Positions 17,558 to 24,589 of a DNA stretch of 37,492 bases are shown here, piece after piece (position 1 is the first letter of the stretch; every line of letters starts with the position of its first letter). The stretch is from NCBI RefSeq assembly GCF_008905045.1, contig NZ_VWMY01000024.1, positions 95,245 through 132,736 of the forward strand, read 5' to 3'. Under the pieces are notes generated by a model, which ran no database searches, was not told the origin of the DNA, and worked only from the letters and a program-made list of their open reading frames with translations. The position numbers and the translations under genes were made by a program. This DNA comes from Streptomyces albicerus (GTDB taxonomy: Bacteria; Actinomycetota; Actinomycetes; Streptomycetales; Streptomycetaceae).

Positions 17558-17584
17558 CCATCCGAAGGCGTTCCTGCGCCGAAT
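17558..17584 (+). promoter_or_regulatory. Putative autoregulatory SigK-type ECF promoter
   Basis: CCATCC (17558-17563) and CCGAAT (17579-17584) are separated by the same 15 bases as in the opposite-strand box. It sits 47 bases before the sigma factor GTG, consistent with autoregulation. Confidence 0.62.
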
Positions 17585-17630
17585 ACGTGAAGATGAGACG
17601 GGCCGTTCAAGGCCGGAGAGGGGGAAACGG

Positions 17631-18173
17631 GTGGAGGCGGACGAACTTCTGGTGCTCGTGGCCGGAGGCGACCAGAAGGCCTTCGAGGAGCTGTACGGGC
17701 TGGTGTCCGGACCGGTCTTCGGGCTGGTACGCCGAGTGGTGCGGGACCCGGCCCAGTCGGAGGAGGTGGCCCAGGAGGTACTCCTCGAACTCTGGCGCTC
17801 CGCCGCGCGTTACGATCCCGGCCGCGGCAGCGCCCTGTCCTGGGTCCTCACCCTCGCGCACCGCAGGGCGGTCGACCGGGTCCGCAGCGCCCGCGCCGCC
17901 GGAGAGCGCGAACTGCGCGTCGCCCGGCGCTCCAACGGCCCCGCCTTCGACCAGGTCGCCGAGGAGGTCGAGGCCGGCCTCGAACGCGAATGGGTGCGCC
18001 GCTGCCTGGACCGGCTCACCGCACTGCAACGCCAGTCCGTCACCCTCGCCTACTACGACGGCTACACGTACCGTGAAGTGGCCGAGCGGCTCTCCCTGCC
18101 GCTCGGCACGGTCAAGACGCGAATGCGCGACGGACTCACGCGGCTGCGCGACTGCCTGGGAGGTGTCGCATGA
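17631..18173 (+). CDS. ECF sigma factor, mycobacterial SigK-like
   Basis: The 180-residue sigma-70 family protein has region 2 (about 15-85) with DPAQSEEVAQEVLLELWR and SALSWVLTLAHRRAVDRVR, and region 4 (about 122-176) with TALQRQSVTLAYYDGYTYREVAERL and GTVKTRMRDGLTRLRDCL. It aligns by eye along its length with Mycobacterium tuberculosis SigK. Cys125 and Cys175 have the same 50-residue spacing as the redox pair reported there (Cys133/Cys183). The GTG at 17631 follows GGAGAGGGGGAAAC. Its stop overlaps the anti-sigma start (ATGA), the usual sigma/anti-sigma coupling. I leave the symbol blank because sigK names a different gene in Streptomyces. Confidence 0.93.
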   Translation: MEADELLVLVAGGDQKAFEELYGLVSGPVFGLVRRVVRDPAQSEEVAQEVLLELWRSAARYDPGRGSALSWVLTLAHRRAVDRVRSARAAGERELRVARRSNGPAFDQVAEEVEAGLEREWVRRCLDRLTALQRQSVTLAYYDGYTYREVAERLSLPLGTVKTRMRDGLTRLRDCLGGVA

Positions 18174-18955
18174 CCACCCTCTTCCGGCGGAGTGAACTGC
18201 ACTCGCTGGCCGCCCCGTACGCCCTCGACGCCCTGGAGCCCCATGAGCACAAGCGTTTCGAGAAGCACCTGAGGCGCTGCGACAGCTGCGCCGCCGAGGT
18301 GCGCGCCCTGCGCGAGGACGCGGTCCGTCTCGCCTGGTCCACGGCCGCCCCGGCGCCGGCCGCCATGCGCGACCGGGTCCTCATGGCCGTACGGACGACT
18401 CCTCAGGAGACTGCCTCAGGGGAACCGCAGGCACGCGCGCGTGCGGAGCGGCCCCAGTCGCGAGCGCGTCGCTCGGGCTTCTCGCCGTTCCTCATCCCGC
18501 TCGCCTCGACCACGGCCGCCGCGGCCCTCGTCGTCGCGGCCCTCTTCGGAGTGCAGGCGGCCCGCACCCAGGACCAGCTCGACCAGGAGCGGGCCCAGGC
18601 GCGTGAGATCGCACACGTTCTCGCGGCACCGGACGCCCGCGCGACCGCCGGACGGGACGCGAACGGACAGGGCATCAGCGTCGTCGCGTCCGCCTCGGAG
18701 CGCACCGCCGTGGTGACCGGCGCAGGACTGGGCACACCTTCGAACGGAAGGGTTCATCAGCTGTGGCTCATGCTGCCGGAGGTGAAACCGCGTTCCCTGG
18801 GGCTCCTCGACGGCGACACGCCCTTGATTGCCACCGGACTGGATACGAACGCGACCTCACTCGCTGTCACCGTCGAACCGTCCGGCGGCTCCGCGCAGCC
18901 AACAACCGCACCGGTTGTCCAACTCGCCCTGGAATCAGTTGGATTCGGAGAGTAA
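18170..18955 (+). CDS. RskA-like membrane anti-sigma factor
   Basis: The 261-residue protein has an N-terminal anti-sigma domain (APYALDALEPHEHKRFEKHL) with an HxxxCxxC zinc-type motif at His33, Cys37 and Cys40. One TM helix lies at about 105-130, and an extracytoplasmic RskA domain ends with VHQLWLMLPEVKPRSLGLL and LAVTVEPSGGSAQPT, both characteristic of the family. It would hold the sigma factor at the membrane and release it on a signal, by proteolysis or redox change in known relatives. The ATG overlaps the sigma stop. The zinc-type motif may give a second redox-sensitive point besides the sigma cysteines. Confidence 0.93.
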   Translation: MTTLFRRSELHSLAAPYALDALEPHEHKRFEKHLRRCDSCAAEVRALREDAVRLAWSTAAPAPAAMRDRVLMAVRTTPQETASGEPQARARAERPQSRARRSGFSPFLIPLASTTAAAALVVAALFGVQAARTQDQLDQERAQAREIAHVLAAPDARATAGRDANGQGISVVASASERTAVVTGAGLGTPSNGRVHQLWLMLPEVKPRSLGLLDGDTPLIATGLDTNATSLAVTVEPSGGSAQPTTAPVVQLALESVGFGE

Positions 18956-19070
18956 CCGTCAACACCCTTGCCGAGAAGGTGAATCCTGCGCCCGGGATAC
19001 ACGGGTGTGATGAGGGAGCGATAGGGTTAACCTGCCCGGGCCGGGTGCCCTCGTATGGGTGGGGAGTGAC

Positions 19071-19340
19071 ATGGAACAGATAACAGTGCGTGGCAGGGCG
19101 CGAGTCCCTGCGATCACTTGTGGGAGCAGCGCGACCAGTTCGCGCCTCGACCGCCATCTTTCGGTGATGGGTGGCCCCGCCATCCCTCAGCGCGAGACGG
19201 CTGAGGCGACGGACCTGATGCGCGAGCTCACCGCACGTGACACCGCGCACGACCGCACCGGCAGGGGCGCGCGAGTGAGGCGGGTCTCGCTCTTCGCACC
19301 GCTGCGCCGGCTGCGCCGTTCCCTGTTCGGCGGCCGCTGA
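19071..19340 (+). CDS. Small conserved actinobacterial protein of unknown function
   Basis: The 89-residue product begins MEQITVRGRARVPAITCGS, then SSRLDRHLSVMGGPAI, and ends in a strongly basic tail (VRRVSLFAPLRRLRRSLFGGR). I recognise the opening as one shared by short conserved hypothetical proteins in other streptomycetes, but know no function. The ATG at 19071 has a GGGGAG ribosome site 6 bases ahead. The tail is amphipathic and Arg-rich, so membrane surface or nucleic acid binding is possible. A single Cys lies at about position 17. It stands alone, 115 bases after the anti-sigma gene. Confidence 0.78.
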   Translation: MEQITVRGRARVPAITCGSSATSSRLDRHLSVMGGPAIPQRETAEATDLMRELTARDTAHDRTGRGARVRRVSLFAPLRRLRRSLFGGR

Positions 19341-19396
19341 CCAGCGGCCCCGGTCGCTGACAGGCGGCCGAACCCGAGCAGGATCCCGACCCGCGC

Positions 19397-19635
19397 TCAG
19401 GCGGCCACACCGTCCCGGCGCAGCGCTGCGATCTCATCGTCCGTCATCCCCACGGCAAGCAGCAGCGCCCCGGTGTGTTCCCCGAGCGCGGGTACGGGCC
19501 CCATCCGTGCCGTGTCCCCGCCCGGCATCGAGGATGCTTCGCCACCTCCCATACCTCCCGCAGCAGCGCGCACGCGATCCCGGCCGCCTCGAGCCGCGCC
19601 ACCGCCCCGTCGCCGGCTCCGGCTCGGGATGACGG
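19397..19635 (-). pseudogene. Decayed fragment of CaiB/BaiF (class III) CoA-transferase
   Basis: One minus-strand frame reads VARLEAAGIACALLREVWEVAKHP (about 19625-19555), a typical internal CaiB/BaiF segment. The frame then shifts, and GPVPALGEHTGALLLAVGM followed by TDDEIAALRRDGVAA ends in TGA at 19397, matching the usual C-terminus. The region normally between these parts and the whole N-terminal two thirds are missing. The remnant cannot make an enzyme. It lies between the small conserved gene and the ABC permease, showing an old deletion here. Confidence 0.75.
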
Positions 19636-19731
19636 CGTGCGCAAGACCCGTGTGCGCCGGGGAGTGTCGCCGTGCATCGCCCGTCGCTCATCATCTGCCG
19701 CTCATCCGTCGCTCACCGTCCTCCCCGCTGC

Positions 19732-20523
19732 TCAACGCGTGGGAGATGCCCCCAGCGCGTACCGGCGGACGGCGAGCGGCAGGAACACCGCGATGAGGAC
19801 CGCGCACCAGGCCAGCGACCCCGCGACGGGGTGTGTCACCGGCCAGGCACCGTCCGCCGGCACCGGCGCGTTCCCGAACAGGTCCCGCAGTGCCGTGGTC
19901 ACCGCGCTGATCGGATTCCACTCGGCCGCCGTCCGCAGCCAGCCCGGCAGGTTGTCCGTCGGGATGTACGCGTTCGACAGCAGCGGCAGGATGAACGTCG
20001 CGCCGCCGAGCTGTCCGGCCGCCTCCTCGCTTCGCGAAGCCAGCCCCAGCAGGATCCCGATCCACGTCGTCGCGAACCGGAAGAGCAGCAACAGCCCCAC
20101 GGCACCGGCCGCTTCGAGTGCGGAGCCCTCGATCCGCCAGCCCACCGCGAGCCCCACCAGCAGCAGCGGCACCGTGCCGGCGGCCGTGACGACGAGGTCC
20201 GCTGCCGCCTGCCCCAGCGGGACGGCGGCCCGGCTCATCGGCAGCGTACGGAAGCGGTCCGTCACACCCCGGTGCGAGTCCTGGGCGGCCTGGAACATAC
20301 CGGTCATGATCCCGTTGGCCGCCGTCGCGACCAGCAACCCCGGTACGAGGAAGGCCCGGTACTCCTCGCCGGGCATCGCGAGGGCGCTGCCGAAGACATA
20401 GCCGAAGAACAGCAGCATCGTGATCGGCATGGTCTGGGTGAGGATCAGCAGTCCCGGGTTGTGCCGGATCCGCCGCAGCTGACGCCCCAGCATCGCCGTG
20501 CCGTCGTACGCCAACGTACTCAT
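19732..20523 (-). CDS. ABC-2 type exporter permease (DrrB-like)
   Basis: The 263-residue protein has six predicted helices in the ABC-2 permease pattern. Key stretches are RRIRHNPGLLILTQTMPITMLLFFGYVFG, GIMTGMFQAAQDSHRGVTDRFRTLPMSR, and LLSNAYIPTDNLPGWLRTAAEWNPIS; the last is the family signature near the C-terminus. It pairs with the ATPase encoded just upstream: its ATG overlaps the ATPase stop (ATGA), so the start is secure. It should form the membrane channel of a drug or lipid exporter of the daunorubicin-resistance type. The substrate is unknown; there is no biosynthetic cluster in the window. Confidence 0.92.
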   Translation of the reverse strand: MSTLAYDGTAMLGRQLRRIRHNPGLLILTQTMPITMLLFFGYVFGSALAMPGEEYRAFLVPGLLVATAANGIMTGMFQAAQDSHRGVTDRFRTLPMSRAAVPLGQAAADLVVTAAGTVPLLLVGLAVGWRIEGSALEAAGAVGLLLLFRFATTWIGILLGLASRSEEAAGQLGGATFILPLLSNAYIPTDNLPGWLRTAAEWNPISAVTTALRDLFGNAPVPADGAWPVTHPVAGSLAWCAVLIAVFLPLAVRRYALGASPTR

Positions 20524-21470
20524 GTCACAAGCTCCTTGCGGTCGGTGAGGCGCAGGAAGACGTCCTCGAGGGTCGGCGGACGGAGGCTCGCGTCGAGCAA
20601 CGGCACACCCGCGGCGTCGAGTTCGCGGACGAGGCGGGGGAGCGTCAGCGTCGGGTCGGTGGTGACGACGCCGACCGCGCGCCGTTCCTCGTCGAAGGCC
20701 GGTTCGGAGCCGGTCAGCTGGTCCAGGACGGCCGCCGCACCGGACATCGCGTCCGGGTGGGCGACCACGACCTCCGCGCACGAGCCGATGAGCGCCTTGA
20801 GTTCGGCGGGCGAGCCGGTGTGGGCTGTCCGGCCGTGGTCCACCAGCACGATGTCATCGGCCAGTTGGTCGGCCTCCTCCAGGTACTGCGTGGTGAGCAG
20901 AACCGTCGTGCCCTCGCTCTTCAGGGCGCGCACGGTCTCCCAGATCTGGTTGCGGCTGTGCGGGTCGAGGCCGGTCGTCGGCTCGTCGAGGAACAGCACC
21001 GCGGGTCGGGTGACCAGGCTCGCGGCCAGGTCGAGGCGGCGCCGCATACCGCCGGAGTAGGTGGAGGTGGGCCGGTCCGCGGCCTCGGTCAGCCCGAAGC
21101 GGTCGAGGAGCTCGTCGGCGCGCGTCCGGCCCGTCGGACCCCGCATCCGGTGCAGCTTCGCGAACAGCCGCAGGTTCTCGCGCCCCGTGAGGTCTCCGTC
21201 GACCGAGGCGTACTGCCCGGTGACGCCGATCGCGCCGCGTACGGCGGCCGGCTCCCGTACGAGATCGTGCCCGGCGACGCGCGCGGAGCCCGCGTCGGGT
21301 CGCAGCAGCGTGGTGAGCAGCCGCACGGCCGTGGTCTTGCCCGCGCCGTTGGGGCCGAGCACTCCGCAGACACGGCCCTCGGCCACCGCGAGGTCCAGCC
21401 CCTGGAGGGCACGGACCTCTCCGAAACGCTTCTCCAGACCCTCACTAAGTACAGCGTACGTAGTAGTCAT
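20520..21470 (-). CDS. ABC exporter ATP-binding protein (DrrA-like)
   Basis: The 316-residue protein has Walker A GPNGAGKTT, Q-loop VTGQYASVD, signature YSGGMRRRLDL, Walker B AVLFLDEPTTGLD and a switch region TTQYLEEAD. Its C-terminal extension is typical of DrrA-type ATPases. It powers the permease encoded next. The ATG at 21470 gives MTTTYAVLSEGL; no Shine-Dalgarno sequence precedes it, and a -10-like TATGGT ends 6 bases ahead, so the mRNA may be leaderless. A near-copy of the upstream palindrome lies inside codons 3-8. The divergent TetR gene is the likely local repressor. Confidence 0.92.
   Translation of the reverse strand: MTTTYAVLSEGLEKRFGEVRALQGLDLAVAEGRVCGVLGPNGAGKTTAVRLLTTLLRPDAGSARVAGHDLVREPAAVRGAIGVTGQYASVDGDLTGRENLRLFAKLHRMRGPTGRTRADELLDRFGLTEAADRPTSTYSGGMRRRLDLAASLVTRPAVLFLDEPTTGLDPHSRNQIWETVRALKSEGTTVLLTTQYLEEADQLADDIVLVDHGRTAHTGSPAELKALIGSCAEVVVAHPDAMSGAAAVLDQLTGSEPAFDEERRAVGVVTTDPTLTLPRLVRELDAAGVPLLDASLRPPTLEDVFLRLTDRKELVT
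21446..21462. promoter_or_regulatory. Second TetR operator-like palindrome, inside the ATPase coding start
   Basis: TAAGTACAGCGTACGTA matches the reverse complement of the intergenic palindrome at 15 of 17 positions. Its centre is 43 bases, about four helical turns, from the other site. Confidence 0.6.
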
Positions 21471-21476
21471 ATGGCG

Positions 21477-21506
21477 ACCATAGCGCATTACGTACGCTGT
21501 ACGTAA
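21477..21506 (-). promoter_or_regulatory. Putative promoter of the ABC exporter operon
   Basis: On the minus strand TTACGT (21506-21501) and TATGGT (21482-21477) are separated by 18 bases. Expected initiation is at 21470-21471, the start codon itself. The -35 half lies inside the TetR-type palindrome. Confidence 0.45.
21489..21505. promoter_or_regulatory. TetR-type operator palindrome
   Basis: TACGTAC-GCT-GTACGTA is a perfect 7+7 inverted repeat with a 3-base centre. It lies between the divergent ABC exporter and TetR genes, overlapping the likely -35 region of the exporter. Confidence 0.75.
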
Positions 21507-21534
21507 CTAGGATGGGGGACGACAAGATCCACCG

Positions 21535-22269
21535 ATGGCAGGGCTGGCGACACCGATGGCAGGACGTGCCGACGTACCCGAAGTGATCTGGGCCCGACCC
21601 GAGCGCACGGGACGCGGCCCCCGGCCCGCGTACACCCGGGCCGACATCGCGGCCGCCGCGGTGCGGATCGCGGACGAGCGGGGGCTGGACGCGGTGTCGA
21701 TGCGGCACGTCGCGGCCGAGCTGGGCTGCGGCACCATGTCGCTCTACAACTACTTGCCCCGCAAGGAGGACCTGTACGAGCTGATGGTCGACGCCGTCGG
21801 CGCCGAGCACGAGCTGTGGGAGCCGTCGGGGGACTGGCGCGCCGACATGCTCCGGGTCGCCCACCAGACCCGCACCCTCATGCTCCGCCATCCCTGGCTG
21901 CCGGCGCTGATGTCCCCGGTGTACGGCTTCAGCCCCAACGCCCTGCGCTATCTGGAGCACTGCCTGGCCTGCCTGGACTCGTTCGAAGGGACGTACGGCA
22001 CGAAGTTCGAGCTGGTCGCGATGCTCAACGGCGTGGTCACGACGTACGTCGGGAACGAGTTGGCCACCGCCGAGCGCGCTCGCGCGCTGCCGTGGTCGGA
22101 GGAGCGGGAACAATCCGTGCGGATCGCTTATCTGGGGGCGCAGATCGCCACCGGCGCGTACCCGCGTATGGCTGCGGCGTTCATGGAGGACTCGGGGCCG
22201 ATTGATTTGGAGGCGGTGTTTCAGCGGGCTCTGGAGCGGGTGCTCGACGGGTTCGACCCGACGCGGTAG
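21535..22269 (+). CDS. TetR-family regulator divergent from the ABC exporter
   Basis: The 244-residue protein has a TetR DNA-binding domain (about 33-80): YTRADIAAAAVRIADERGLDAVSMRHVAAELGCGTMSLYNYLPRKEDLYELM, where the helix-turn-helix is VSMRHVAAELGCGTMSLYNYL. The C-terminal ligand domain (TetR_C type) contains HPWLPALMSPVYGFSPNALRYLEH. It probably represses the divergent exporter and itself, responding to an exporter substrate. The first ATG (21535) and a second at 21556 lie in a 21-bp near-duplication (ACCGATGGCAGG), so the exact start is uncertain. Confidence 0.92.
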   Translation: MAGLATPMAGRADVPEVIWARPERTGRGPRPAYTRADIAAAAVRIADERGLDAVSMRHVAAELGCGTMSLYNYLPRKEDLYELMVDAVGAEHELWEPSGDWRADMLRVAHQTRTLMLRHPWLPALMSPVYGFSPNALRYLEHCLACLDSFEGTYGTKFELVAMLNGVVTTYVGNELATAERARALPWSEEREQSVRIAYLGAQIATGAYPRMAAAFMEDSGPIDLEAVFQRALERVLDGFDPTR

Positions 22270-22309
22270 CGCTCCGCGGGAGTGCTTCGCGGGAACGGTG
22301 GTGTTGAGG

Positions 22310-22379
22310 CTGCGGGCCGGTGGGGGCTGGTCGCGCAGTTCCCCGCGCCCCTAAAAGATTGCGCAGTTCCCCGCGCCCC
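22310..22379 (+). repeat. Dispersed intergenic repeat, copy 2 (tandem core)
   Basis: The core GCGCAGTTCCCCGCGCCCC occurs at 22333-22351 and 22361-22379, a 28-base period. The preceding CGGGCCGGTGGGG..CTGGTC matches copy 3, so the shared block is about 40 bases. It fills most of the gap between the TetR and type ISP-like genes. Confidence 0.85.
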
Positions 22380-22412
22380 AAGGAAGCAGCCCCGCGCGCC
22401 TACGAGCCGCCT

Positions 22413-23612
22413 TCAGAGCAGCGCGACCTGGCCCTCCGGGCCTTCTTCGTGGTGGTCCAGCACCGATGCCGGTCTGCGGGTTGTGTCCGGTACCGGGAGT
22501 ACGTCCGCCTCGCGCAGGTCGGACGCGGTGATCGGTGATGTCACCGTCAACTCCGTCTGCTGTGGACGTAGTTCGGCCAGCAGGGCGAGTACCGTGACGA
22601 CCTCCAGTAGTTCGGAGGTCCAGGTCTGGGGCCAGGAGGTGGGGCGGATCGCCTCCAGTGAGCCGGGCTCCGGCTGAGTGGTTCGGGTGCTGAACCACTG
22701 GTCCAGTACGCGTACGCCGCCCACCTCGAAGTCCCAGGCGGCGGGCGGTACGGGCGAGATGCGGCCCTCGTCGAGGTGGAGGGTCTCCTCGTCGCGGTCG
22801 TAGCGGAGTTCGAGCGGGCGGGACGGCAACGGGGCGCGCACATAGGGGCGGCGGCCGCCGGGGAGTTTGGGGCGCTCGCCGTCGCGGCGCATCAGCCACA
22901 GCATGCGGTGGCCCAACTCCGTGCCGTGCGCCCAGAGTTCGGGGTCGGCCGTGAGCGGTACGGCGCATCCGTCGGGTCCCGGGCGGGCGACCGCCACCGT
23001 CCAGGCGAGGACGTCGAGCGGGGCGGGGGAGTGGCCCAGGCGCTTGGCCAGGAGGTCCACGAGGCCGGGCGCCAGGTTCGGTTCGAGGCCGCCGGGCCGC
23101 CGGTACAGCGGGCGGACGCGGCCGGGACGGGCGGCGGGGACGGCCTTCGGCTGGGGCGGGACCACTGGGAGTACGGACGCGACGAGCAGTGCCGGCCCGT
23201 CGGGCGAGGGCGCCTGCTCGACCGCGAACACCTGCCGCTCGTCCGCCACCCTCCACAACTCCGGCCGCGCCGCGTCGATCAGCCGGTGGTCGGGGATCAG
23301 CCACTGCTCGTCGAACGGCCCGTGCAGGACCCGTACCGGCTCCGCGCAAGGGCCCGACGCGCGGGCCAGCCGGCCCGTTCCGGAGGACTGGCCCGGCAAC
23401 TGCCCCACCGCCGAGCTGAGCGTCCGCGCGCGCGTGACGCCGAACAACGCCTCGCGGTCGGGCCCTTCGGCCTTCACGAAGGCGTCCCAGCGCGCTTTCA
23501 GGGACGCCGCGTCGGGAGCCGTCGGCCACCCACGGCCCAGCCGGGGCGGTGCGACGGACCACGGCATGAGGTCCGCGAGCAGCGGAGCGTCGTCGTGCGT
23601 CACGCACCGCAT
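22413..23612 (-). CDS. Stand-alone type ISP restriction-modification specificity-like protein
   Basis: The 399-residue protein resembles the C-terminal specificity part of type ISP restriction-modification enzymes. It has PVRVLHGPFDEQWLIPDHRLIDAARPELW, then RIRPLYRR-like RVRPLYRRPGG, YDRDEETLHLDEG, and WDFEVGGVRVLDQWFSTRT. It lacks the PD-(D/E)XK nuclease, the helicase motifs and the N6-adenine methylase motifs of full enzymes, and no partner gene is in the window. Similar isolated proteins occur across Streptomyces as I recall. A moonlighting role in DNA recognition is inferred only. The start is uncertain: ATG 23612 or GTG 23603, neither with a clear ribosome site. Confidence 0.75.
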   Translation of the reverse strand: MRCVTHDDAPLLADLMPWSVAPPRLGRGWPTAPDAASLKARWDAFVKAEGPDREALFGVTRARTLSSAVGQLPGQSSGTGRLARASGPCAEPVRVLHGPFDEQWLIPDHRLIDAARPELWRVADERQVFAVEQAPSPDGPALLVASVLPVVPPQPKAVPAARPGRVRPLYRRPGGLEPNLAPGLVDLLAKRLGHSPAPLDVLAWTVAVARPGPDGCAVPLTADPELWAHGTELGHRMLWLMRRDGERPKLPGGRRPYVRAPLPSRPLELRYDRDEETLHLDEGRISPVPPAAWDFEVGGVRVLDQWFSTRTTQPEPGSLEAIRPTSWPQTWTSELLEVVTVLALLAELRPQQTELTVTSPITASDLREADVLPVPDTTRRPASVLDHHEEGPEGQVALL

Positions 23613-23649
23613 CGTACGACGTGGGCCAAGCGCTCCGCTGGTAGCGCGG

Positions 23650-23740
23650 TGATGCTGTATCGATATGCGGCTCCGCCGCGTGCGCGGGCCGGTGGGGCTG
23701 GTCGCGCAGTTCCCCGCGCCCCTTACGGGGCGCGGTACCA
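23650..23740 (+). repeat. Dispersed intergenic repeat, copy 3
   Basis: It contains GCGGCTCCGCCGCGT (23667-23681), the inverse of a block in copy 1, followed by the copy 2 block with the core GCGCAGTTCCCCGCGCCCC at 23704-23722. It therefore joins both modules. Confidence 0.85.
23714..23735 (-). terminator. Hairpin terminator for the hmgA-regulator transcript
   Basis: A 9-bp perfect stem (CCGCGCCCC / GGGGCGCGG) with loop TTAC lies 52 bases past the GntR gene stop. It is part of dispersed repeat copy 3. Confidence 0.65.
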
Positions 23741-23786
23741 CACCGGACTTCACCAGGGCCTGGCGCGGCGACCTGGTCCCGCATGC

Positions 23787-24536
23787 TCAGTGGGCGTCGA
23801 GGGTGACCGTGAAGGAGAAACGGTCGCCGCGGTACTGGATGCGGGCCACGTCGAGCGCCCGGCCGTCCTCGCCGTGCACGATGCCCGTGTAGTGCAGGAT
23901 CGGGCTCAGCAGCGGCACCTGGAGCAGCCGCGCGGTCTCCGGGTCCGCGAGCCGCGCCTCGACGGTGTCGGTGATCTGGCTGATCCGCGCCCCCGCGACA
24001 TCGCGCAGCACCTTGGTCATGGGCCAGCGCACCAGGTCTTCGGGGTCGATCAGGGCCGCCAGTTCGGGCCGTACGTAGTTGCGCGCGTGGTTCGTCGGCT
24101 CGCCGGTCTTCTCGTCGCCGCGCAGCCGGTGGTACGTCGCCACCTCCGCCAAGTCCGGGAAGTACTCGGCGAGTTCACCCGACACGGGCTCGTAGCCGTG
24201 GTCCAGCAGCTCCGTGGTCATGCCCGACTGCTGGGCCACGATCGCGTCCACCGAGCCGAGCAGCCGGACCGGCGCGCCCCGCGTGGCGCCCGGCTCGATG
24301 AACGTGCCACGCCTGCGATGGCGGGTGATCAGCCCCTCGTCCTCCAACTCCTTGAGCGCCTGTCGCATGGTCAGCACGCTCACCCCATAGTGCCCCGCCA
24401 ACTGCTCCTCGGTGGGCAGACGCAGCGGATCCTGCGGCGCTCGCCCGAGTATCGAGGCGCGCAGGGACTGCGACACCTGATACCAGAGCGGCAGCTTGCG
24501 GTTCAGGACGATCGAGTCCGGGGCGAAGGAGGTCAC
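23787..24536 (-). CDS. GntR/HutC-family regulator next to hmgA
   Basis: The 249-residue protein has an N-terminal winged helix (about 15-80) with PLWYQVSQSLRASILGR and LPTEEQLAGHYGVSVLTMRQALKELEDEGLI, then RRRGTFIEPG. A UTRA effector domain (about 95-240) has LGRAR-like ligand features and ends RIQYRGDRFSFTVTLDAH. Such proteins sense small metabolites. Its position 53 bases after hmgA on the same strand suggests it controls tyrosine/homogentisate breakdown, but this is inference. The start is a GTG with no clear ribosome site. Confidence 0.9.
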   Translation of the reverse strand: MTSFAPDSIVLNRKLPLWYQVSQSLRASILGRAPQDPLRLPTEEQLAGHYGVSVLTMRQALKELEDEGLITRHRRRGTFIEPGATRGAPVRLLGSVDAIVAQQSGMTTELLDHGYEPVSGELAEYFPDLAEVATYHRLRGDEKTGEPTNHARNYVRPELAALIDPEDLVRWPMTKVLRDVAGARISQITDTVEARLADPETARLLQVPLLSPILHYTGIVHGEDGRALDVARIQYRGDRFSFTVTLDAH

Positions 24537-24589
24537 GAGGGTATCCGTACCGGTCGCGGGCGTTCAGTGCAACGGGCACTCGTGGGCGG

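Noticed and set aside
17371..17610. N-terminal extension of the DUF4331 gene to 591 residues
   Set aside because: It would cross both ECF-type promoter boxes. The signal peptide begins right after the ATG at 17370, which has its own ribosome site.
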